From assembly GCA_034429195.1 (NCBI GenBank), contig DAOUGQ010000002.1:127077-191076 (forward strand): DNA of 64,000 nucleotides. Direction: 5' to 3'. The stretch comes from UBA4782 sp034429195. GTDB lineage: Bacteria > Chloroflexota > Anaerolineae > Anaerolineales > Anaerolineaceae. How positions within the stretch are numbered: the first letter of the stretch is position 1; every line of letters begins with the position of its first letter. The notes under the pieces were generated by a model. The model had not been told where the DNA came from and did not search any database. It saw only the letters and a list, made by a program, of their open reading frames with translations. Shown piece after piece: positions 58,003-64,000 of the stretch. Made by a program: the position numbers and the translations under genes.

Positions 58003-60580
58003 GGATGCCTAATTGTTTATAAAACAAGCGTTTGGTAAATTCTGCACAGATGAAATAAATAATAACAATTGCTACTATCAAGCCTAAATAATGAAGTGGC
58101 AAGGACGAAAATCCTAGAAGAGATGCAATGGGTGAGTAGGGTATAACGAATGCAACAAAACATACTATTGCTGTCACTATCATCATGGCGCGGCTCGGGT
58201 GACTTTTTTGGATGGGAAGACGTGTTCGCATGGCGAAAACCACCAATGCAGCAGATAGAACTGATTCGATAAACCAACCTGTATGAAAGCTTTGTTGAGA
58301 AGCTTTTAACCCGTATAAGAGCAAAATAAAGGTGGCATAGTCGAAAATTGAACTGAGCGTGCCAAATACCAACATAAAAAGACGAATGAAATTCACATTC
58401 CAACGATGTGGTCGTTGTATGAAAATATCGTCGACCTTATCTCCAGCGATGGTCATTTCTGGCAAATCAGTCAGGAAGTTGATTAGCAATATTTGTTTTG
58501 GTAGCATGGGAAGGAAGGGAAGAAATAGGGAAGCTCCAGCTACACTGAACATATTCCCAAAATTAGCACTGGTTGCCATAAATACGTATTTTAAAGTATT
58601 AGCAAAAATCTTTCTTCCGTTGATTATTCCCTGCTCCAGAACTTCAAGGTCTTGCTTCATCAAGACAAAATCTGCAGATTCTTTTGCCACATCAACGGCA
58701 TTATCCACAGAAATGCTTACATCCGCATTATGAAGCGAAGGTGCATCATTCACCCCATCTCCCATATATCCAACCACGTGCCCCGTTTTTTTTAGAGCCA
58801 ATATAATCTTTTCTTTTTGGTTGGGATCAACTTCTGCAAAAATATCTGTGCGTTCAGCCACATGCATGAGGGCATCATCATGCATATTTCCCAGATCAGA
58901 ACCGATCATCACTTTTGGATCCGGAATACCGATAGCTCGAGCAGTATGGGCAGCAACCAAATGGTTATCACCCGTGATGATCTTAAGATTCACCCCTAAT
59001 TTCTGTAAGCGTGAGACAGTTTCCATTACTCCAGGTTTAGGGGGATCAAAGAACAACAAAAAACCTAAAAAAATCATCTGCTTTTCATCTGTACGGTCGT
59101 AGCAATCCTTTTCACCCGCAGGGCGGATAGCAACCCCAAGAACTCGGTAACCTTCATCACTCCACTTTGCATACCGCTGTTGCAATCCATCTCGATGTGT
59201 TTCATTGAGAATTTCTACTTTTTCTCCCAACTGGATAAAATCACAAACTTCTAAGATATTTTGAAATGCACCTTTAGTTACTATTAAATGCTTTGCTTTA
59301 ATTTCATCGAAGAGGATAAGATCTCCCTTTACTACTATGCTCAACCTTTTTCGAATAAAGTCATAAGGGATTTCATCAATTTTCTGATCTTCAGTAGCTG
59401 GATATGTACCAGAATTAATGATCGCGTCATCCAATGGGTCAGACATTCCAGCCTGAAAATGAGCATTCAACCAGGCAGCATGCAGCACCTTTTCGGAGGG
59501 TTTGCCATCAATACCCAAAGCGCCATCCAGCTTTACCACTCCAAGAGTCAGGGTTCCTGTTTTGTCTGTGCAAAGGATATCCATGCTTCCAAAATTTTCA
59601 ATGGATGATAACCTGCGAACAATGACACCTGCGGCTGCCATCAGTTGTGAGCCTTTGGAAAGATTCATATTAATAATGGCAGGCAATAATTGAGGGGTTA
59701 GCCCAACAGCAAGGGCAATGGAGAAAAGCAAGGCATCAAGAATTGGTTTCTTTAAGAGAACATTCACCGCAAAAATCGTTATCACCAGGATGAACATAAT
59801 TTCAGTCAACAGATAACCAAGTCGATGAATTCCACGATCAAATTCTGTTTCGGGCGGACGCAAGGTCAAATGTTTGGCTATTTGCCCATAGCTGGTTTGC
59901 CTGCCCGTCTGTGTGATAAGCAGTTTTGCGCTTCCGGTACGAACGTTGGTACCCATGAAAACATAATTTGTACGTTCCTGAAGGGTTGATTCTGCTGGCA
60001 CCATACCTGGAATCTTTTCTACAGGAAAGGTTTCTCCTGTTAATACCGATTGATTGACGAAAAAATCCTTGGCTTCAAGTAGAATCCCATCGGCTGGAAT
60101 GAGACTTCCTGCAGATAATATAACCACATCACCAGGTACCAATTCCTCTGACAAGACCATCTGCTCTTGACTATCTCGAAGAACACGGGCTTTATGACTT
60201 ACCTGCTGACGCAATTTTTCAACTGCATTATTTGCGTTGTATTCCTGAATGAAGCTGAGAATGGCACTTCCCAAGACGATAATGAAGATAATAGTCGAAT
60301 CCACCCAATCACGAACAAAAGCTGAAATAATTGTTGCAGCCAGCAATATAAGAACAATAGGGCTAATAAATTGATTCAGGAAAAGCTGAAGTGGTGTGGC
60401 TTTTTTCTTAGTTACCAGAGTATTGTGCCCTAGAAGCGCTAGTTTATCATTCGCTTCTTTAGTAGTCAGACCTTCTTTGCGGCTTTGTAAAATAGAAAAC
60501 AATTCTTCTGGAGGGTAATGCCAATAAGGAATGATTTCAAGTCTCTTTTCGGCAGCAATAGAAAATTGGGATTTCGACAT
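57989..60580 (-). CDS. P-type ATPase, magnesium-translocating type (MgtA/MgtB-like)
   Basis: An 863-residue P-type ATPase. Features in order: cation ATPase N-terminal domain (YWHYPPEELFSILQSRKEGL), actuator loop with LTGETFPVEK, the phosphorylation motif CTDKTGTLT, nucleotide domain, hinge MGDGVNDAPSLHNADV, and ten transmembrane helices in P3-type order. The opening and MATSANFGNMFSVAGASLFLPFLPMLP match MgtA/MgtB magnesium importers. No Mg2+ sensor leader is evident upstream. The downstream flippase-like gene overlaps its end. Confidence 0.92.
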   Translation of the reverse strand: MSKSQFSIAAEKRLEIIPYWHYPPEELFSILQSRKEGLTTKEANDKLALLGHNTLVTKKKATPLQLFLNQFISPIVLILLAATIISAFVRDWVDSTIIFIIVLGSAILSFIQEYNANNAVEKLRQQVSHKARVLRDSQEQMVLSEELVPGDVVILSAGSLIPADGILLEAKDFFVNQSVLTGETFPVEKIPGMVPAESTLQERTNYVFMGTNVRTGSAKLLITQTGRQTSYGQIAKHLTLRPPETEFDRGIHRLGYLLTEIMFILVITIFAVNVLLKKPILDALLFSIALAVGLTPQLLPAIINMNLSKGSQLMAAAGVIVRRLSSIENFGSMDILCTDKTGTLTLGVVKLDGALGIDGKPSEKVLHAAWLNAHFQAGMSDPLDDAIINSGTYPATEDQKIDEIPYDFIRKRLSIVVKGDLILFDEIKAKHLIVTKGAFQNILEVCDFIQLGEKVEILNETHRDGLQQRYAKWSDEGYRVLGVAIRPAGEKDCYDRTDEKQMIFLGFLLFFDPPKPGVMETVSRLQKLGVNLKIITGDNHLVAAHTARAIGIPDPKVMIGSDLGNMHDDALMHVAERTDIFAEVDPNQKEKIILALKKTGHVVGYMGDGVNDAPSLHNADVSISVDNAVDVAKESADFVLMKQDLEVLEQGIINGRKIFANTLKYVFMATSANFGNMFSVAGASLFLPFLPMLPKQILLINFLTDLPEMTIAGDKVDDIFIQRPHRWNVNFIRLFMLVFGTLSSIFDYATFILLLYGLKASQQSFHTGWFIESVLSAALVVFAMRTRLPIQKSHPSRAMMIVTAIVCFVAFVIPYSPIASLLGFSSLPLHYLGLIVAIVIIYFICAEFTKRLFYKQLGIHEKQ

Positions 60581-60822
60581 TCCATCACCTGCGAAAAATC
60601 AAATTTATCTCTCGTATACAAAATTTATTGCCAGATTTTGATAGCCTTTTCAGACCCTCAATTCAATGAAAAAATAATGAAGCATTAAAAGCAGCCATGT
60701 TGAGAATTGGCAATTGGGATACTGACATTGATTTGATGATCTTGAATAGCCAATCGTAAAGTGGAAGTGAATAATTCGATGGCTGGATCGAAACGAAAGA
60801 ATCGTTGCCTTCAAGGGCATTT
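60581..60822. other. intergenic region between the ATPase and PHP genes
   Basis: About 240 bases without a convincing gene. It must contain the ATPase promoter on the minus strand and the 3' end of the PHP gene transcript. No terminator or riboswitch pattern was recognised. Confidence 0.5.
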
Positions 60823-61683
60823 TTATTGCAAAAATGGAATACCCAGGCGTTCAAGCAGGTCACGGCAATATTCTGCCCGGTATTTGATGGGTGGTTTTTC
60901 TGGTCTATGGGAATCAGATCCTGCGCTGATTAACAAGTGGTTATGTTGGGCATATTCCCGATACATTTCAGTCTGTTGGGGTGAATGTAGTGGATAATAC
61001 ACTTCCAGTCCATCAATTGGAAATTCCTGACAGAATTGATCCAATAAGGAAGCATCAAAATTAACAAATCCATCGCCCCGCCCAGGGTGGGCGATCAGGC
61101 ATATTGCACCACTCTGGTGTGCAGCCTGCACGACCGCTGATAGATCGTTGGAAATAAATTCGCAACCCGCATCCATAAGAATTTTCCCTACAGAAGGCTG
61201 ATCAAGGCCATATCCATGTGATTTTAATGCAGCTGCGAATCCAAACTGTTGCAGCGGACTGGTTTGTTCCAAAATCATTGATAATTCACTGGTAGAAAGC
61301 GTGTAACCTTGTTGCTGAAGATTCGCGTAGACATCTTGCGAGTTTTCTTTTTGGCGGCGAAGAAGGTCTTGTGCCAGGGCATCAAGCCCATTGTTGTCAG
61401 GATCAAACCCATAGCATAGTAGATCGACCATTTCATTTCTCCACAAAGTGCTCATTTCGACACCAACAAGCAAGGGCATGTGCTTCTCCAGCGCCAGGGT
61501 TTGAATTGAGGAGAGTACATCTACTCGATCATGATCCGTGATCGCTGCCAGGCTGAACTTATCTTTTTGGAGATGATCGATCAGTTGCTCCGCAGTCCAT
61601 TGACCGTCACTGTAGATGGTGTGCAGGTGGAGATCAACGGGTGAATCGGGTGTAAGGTAGAGGTTCTTAGTGGATAGGGACAT
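60823..61683 (-). CDS. PHP-domain phosphoesterase
   Basis: A 286-residue protein of the polymerase-and-histidinol-phosphatase fold. Metal ligands are visible in VDLHLHTIYSDGQWTAEQLIDH, ITDHDRVD, VGVEMSTLW, LIAHPGRGDG and ISAGSDSHRP. Its length matches stand-alone RNase AM/YciV-like and nucleoside 3',5'-bisphosphatase enzymes, which remove phosphate from the ends of nucleotides or short RNA. The exact substrate cannot be told from sequence. It is a single gene. Confidence 0.88.
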   Translation of the reverse strand: MSLSTKNLYLTPDSPVDLHLHTIYSDGQWTAEQLIDHLQKDKFSLAAITDHDRVDVLSSIQTLALEKHMPLLVGVEMSTLWRNEMVDLLCYGFDPDNNGLDALAQDLLRRQKENSQDVYANLQQQGYTLSTSELSMILEQTSPLQQFGFAAALKSHGYGLDQPSVGKILMDAGCEFISNDLSAVVQAAHQSGAICLIAHPGRGDGFVNFDASLLDQFCQEFPIDGLEVYYPLHSPQQTEMYREYAQHNHLLISAGSDSHRPEKPPIKYRAEYCRDLLERLGIPFLQ

Positions 61684-61996
61684 AGAGAATGCCTTTCTTG
61701 GAGTAAAAACCTAATGTTATTTTGTGAATGGACTGCCGTCAAGGAAAGGATCACATGAATAATTTCGTTTATCCAAAGGATTTAAACAATACAACGGCCA
61801 AAATGAATATTATTTATTATTTCATTATTTTCCCACTAATTATTGCTAGAAAACAATTTATTCTTGAAATGTAATTTCATTATGGGGAATCTTTATTATT
61901 AAATAAAGGTAACAGAGGGAAATTTCATTTTAATTCACTTTATTTTTTCTAATACCGAAATATTTTATTTCTTAAGGAGGAGATCCAGGAGTAATC
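61684..61996. other. AT-rich intergenic region
   Basis: About 310 bases, very AT-rich in the second half (runs such as TTATTATTTCATTATTTT). No gene, clear promoter or structured RNA is seen. A TAAGGAGGAGAT ribosome-site-like string at its end precedes the decayed gene at 61997. Confidence 0.5.
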
Positions 61997-62374
61997 ATGC
62001 CATACAGAATCGAGATAGAGGTTTTTGAAGGCAACTATGGAGAACTTCAAAAAAGGAACAGGCATGTTGGTGTACCCCAGGTATTGCCAGACGTTGGGGA
62101 TCTGTCCTGGATGTAGCTCAGCGATGGGGAGATACGTTATCAGATGGGGCAGAAATTTCTTTACTCGGACGATATTGGCAAAATCTGCTTCTGGCTCATA
62201 TGTAGCATGGATTCCGTGATCCAAGTATTACGGAATGGAGGTACGCCGGGTTGGGAATACAGAGGTACTCCATACCAGAAGGAGATCAATAAGAATGGGG
62301 TAACGACCGAGTTCGTGCGCTGTATTGACCCAGCTTCAGGGCTTGTGGTGAAGATCACAAGAACAGAGGTATAG
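61997..62374 (+). pseudogene. TIGR04076-like small protein gene broken by an in-frame TAG
   Basis: Frame 61997-62374 reads MPYRIEIEVFEGNYGELQK..., hits TAG at 62114-62116 and continues in the same frame through YQMGQKFLYSDDIGKIC, DSVIQVLRNGGTPGWEYRG and NGVTTEFVRCIDPASG to VVKITRTEV and a stop. The two parts together look like one intact member of a small family (TIGR04076-type, about 125 residues). A strong ribosome site precedes the ATG. Either a nonsense mutation, a sequencing error, or read-through. Confidence 0.6.
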
Positions 62375-62605
62375 GAATTCATAGCTGAGTGATGGGGAGA
62401 TCGCCTAATGGTCAGAAATCCTCACCGCGATTCTCTCACTGAGAGAGCAGGAAGTTAAAATGTGGGCTCGAACCGTTGTATTTGAGGGTCTATACCTCGA
62501 TGATATCGACAGATCTCTTAACATATTTACACTCCCCCGGGATATATGAGGCTGCCCATTCTTGCGGGCAGCCCGGCTGATTTGTTATCAGACTCCTAGA
62601 GATGT
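62375..62605. other. intergenic region with hairpin
   Basis: No supported gene. A short open stretch (about 62409-62548) could encode EILTAILSLREQEVKMWART... without a start, perhaps a remnant. GGCTGCCC and GGGCAGCC (62550-62573) form an 8-bp hairpin that may end transcription of one of the convergent units; no U tract follows. TAGCTGAGTGATGGGGAGAT near 62382 resembles TAGCTCAGCGATGGGGAGAT at 62114, a short local duplication. Confidence 0.45.
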
Positions 62606-63511
62606 TTAGTGAAGTGGCCTGACAGGGCGACCTTCAATATAACCACGATATCCCTGCGGTGCAAGCTGGAAGCGTGGCCCATCCTCGTCAGCCCATTGGA
62701 AGCCATATAGTTCTGGTTGAAAATTCTTCATCTTATCCCATAAGCTGATTATTGCTTTTTCGAATTCATTGTCATCGTAAGGTTCGCCTTGGAAGACCAT
62801 CACTTTGCAAGGTGGCAGTTCGATCAGTTCATATCCTTCAGGAATGGGACCGGCATAATCGAGTGGCAATTCAACCCCCTGGACATAAGTTGAGGTACCT
62901 GGTTTGCGCAAGTTCTCTGGTAACCACATGCCTATTGGTTCGTATAGGGCTTGTTTGATGCCGGTGAGAACATCCCAAATCTCGCAGCCTACTTCCTCGC
63001 AGTAGGTATAGTAATTATCTGCCTTGATTCCGCGCTTCAGAATCAGTTTCCGCGCAGGTCGGTCGACTACCTGGACAAAGATGGTGGTGGATTTTTGGTT
63101 TTCTGACATAGTGTATTCTCCATTTTTTAAGGCGAGATAGGTTTCACGGATGTTACCGGGCATGAACAGCTTGACGGGAGGTTTTTCTTGGTTAAAACGC
63201 TGCGGTGTGAGTCCGAATTGCTTCGAGAAAGCACGGGTAAAACCTTCATGAGAGTCAAAGACAAAATCGAATGCTACATCTACGATCCTGACATCATCCT
63301 CCCTCAACCTCATGGCAGCTTGAGACAGCCGCATGGTACGGATATATTCGAAGGGGGATTTGCCGATGAGGGTTTTAAAGATCTTGGCTGCATGCCAGGG
63401 AGAATACCCCGCTATGCTGGCCAGTTTGTGTAGTGTGATTGGCTCTTGAAGATGCTTTTCGATGTAACTCTGCATGCGTTGAACTGCTTTTACGGGTTCC
63501 CAGTTATCCAT
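62606..63511 (-). CDS. AraC-family regulator with GyrI-like effector domain
   Basis: A 301-residue regulator. Residues 8-108 form the two helix-turn-helices of AraC/XylS proteins (LHKLASIAGYSPWHAAKIFK; IVDVAFDFVFDSHEGFTRAFSKQFGLTPQRF). The C-terminal half (about 135-300) resembles a GyrI/SOUL-type ligand-binding domain (VVDRPARKLILKRG; LPPCKVMVFQGEPYDDNEFEKAI), as in Rob and BmrR-like multidrug regulators. It is not next to a transporter here. A promoter must lie in 63512-63790. Confidence 0.92.
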   Translation of the reverse strand: MDNWEPVKAVQRMQSYIEKHLQEPITLHKLASIAGYSPWHAAKIFKTLIGKSPFEYIRTMRLSQAAMRLREDDVRIVDVAFDFVFDSHEGFTRAFSKQFGLTPQRFNQEKPPVKLFMPGNIRETYLALKNGEYTMSENQKSTTIFVQVVDRPARKLILKRGIKADNYYTYCEEVGCEIWDVLTGIKQALYEPIGMWLPENLRKPGTSTYVQGVELPLDYAGPIPEGYELIELPPCKVMVFQGEPYDDNEFEKAIISLWDKMKNFQPELYGFQWADEDGPRFQLAPQGYRGYIEGRPVRPLH

Positions 63512-63796
63512 GTTCTCGCCTCATTTTGTAAGGATATCTCATACTATCACGCAGAGCTTGACTGGGATTGTGATTTTTTATATGGATTGGATGATAAATT
63601 CAATAAAACACTTTTCGAAACAACTGTATTGAGAATACTCGCCTTTGCCAGAGACGGTTGCATGGTGTATCGTAACATTATAGGATGAAAAGCTTTTTGC
63701 CCCCAGAGGGAAGAAATTGGATGAGGGGTGATTCAACAAAGTATCGGCAGCTGTTCTCATCTCAATCCTTCCCAGAGGGCGAGGAGGTTAATTAAA
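63512..63796. other. intergenic region upstream of the AraC-type regulator
   Basis: No supported gene on either strand. It should hold the regulator's promoter. Short open frames here have no ribosome sites and no recognisable products. Confidence 0.45.
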
Positions 63797-64000
63797 GAAG
63801 TGCCCCCAAAGGAATTCGAATTACTGTATTGGGCACCTGCACCTCGATGGTGTTGGGAGGAGCTGCATTAAATAAAGAAGTGCCCCAAAGGAATTCGAAT
63901 TACTGTATTGGGCACCTGCACCTCGATGGTGTTGGGAGGAGCTGCATTAAATAAAGAAGTGCCCCCAAAGGAATTCGAATTACTGTATTGGGCACCTGCA
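63797..64000. repeat. tandem repeat of about 80 bp running off the right edge
   Basis: A unit beginning GAAGTGCCCC(C)AAAGG starts at 63797, 63877 and 63956, giving about 2.5 nearly identical copies to the window end; the only visible difference is one C missing in the middle copy. Each unit contains GTGCCC ... GGGCAC as inverted repeat around GGAATTCGAATT, so each can fold into a hairpin. Because the array is truncated by the window edge, its full length and what lies beyond are unknown. Confidence 0.9.

Noticed and set aside
62100..62480. tRNA-like strings (TAGCTCAG...GGGGAGA and GGCTCGAACC)
   Set aside because: No acceptor, anticodon or T-arm pairing can be built; the first lies inside the decayed TIGR04076-like frame.
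63797..64000. CRISPR array
   Set aside because: The whole unit of about 80 bp repeats, including what would be spacers; there are no variable spacers and no cas genes nearby.

Overview
The window looks like chromosome from a member of the Chloroflexota, most likely class Anaerolineae. This is an inference from the gene set: an mraZ-rsmH-ftsL-PBP-murF-mraY-murD cluster, many sugar and peptide ABC transporters with Chloroflexota-style lipoproteins, small membrane proteins of the DUF4190 and DUF2085 types, and fairly AT-rich DNA. No rRNA or tRNA gene is visible, so the assignment rests on protein resemblance alone.

Layout. 1-6967: cell-wall and division cluster on the minus strand, read from an mraZ promoter that carries phased MraZ boxes; murD runs off the left edge. 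7074-9301: a half-size EamA transporter, an MFS exporter and the ribosome-rescue factor ArfB. 9385-15110: a maltodextrin-type regulon (binding protein, two permeases, GH13 enzyme, LacI regulator) behind a strong promoter with a double palindromic operator; it has no ATPase of its own. 15148-18678: acyl-ACP thioesterase and ClpB. 18933-23172: a KdpD/KdpE-like two-component system followed by a KimA-type potassium importer. 23273-29456: a peptide ABC transporter with two oddities, a permease carrying an extra extracytoplasmic domain and a binding protein whose halves are in circularly permuted order and split by an in-frame TAG.

30687-37745: a roughly 7 kb integrated element that splits comM. 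It encodes a ribbon-helix-helix-like protein, a zinc-finger/TOPRIM primase, a RepA-like helicase, an array of 9-bp repeats that looks like a replication origin, coiled-coil proteins, a TerS-like HTH protein, small proteins, a structured RNA with a terminator, and a large serine recombinase that reads across the attachment core into comM. Its contents resemble a minimal phage satellite or integrative replicon with no capsid genes.

38431-43604: a serine-protease-like protein with no standard start codon, cold-shock protein, YdcF-like protein, PatB-type lyase, a methyltransferase and ProC. 43668-48749: a TPP riboswitch controlling thiN-thiB-thiP-thiQ plus a DUF402 gene. 48753-54757: small membrane proteins, a DUF3048 lipoprotein, methyltransferase, an orphan structured RNA with a 19-residue leader peptide, a CrtI-like oxidoreductase and a zinc-ribbon membrane protein. 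54732-56751: a serine palmitoyltransferase-like enzyme next to a reductase resembling eukaryotic 3-ketodihydrosphingosine reductase, which suggests sphingoid-base synthesis. 56965-61683: a flippase-like membrane protein, an Mg2+-type P-type ATPase and a PHP phosphoesterase. 61684-64000: a decayed TIGR04076-like gene, an AraC/GyrI regulator and an approximately 80-bp tandem repeat running off the right edge.

The strongest leads are the comM element with its att-crossing recombinase, origin-like array and switch-like RNA, the permuted binding protein with the domain-inserted permease, and the sphingoid-base gene pair.
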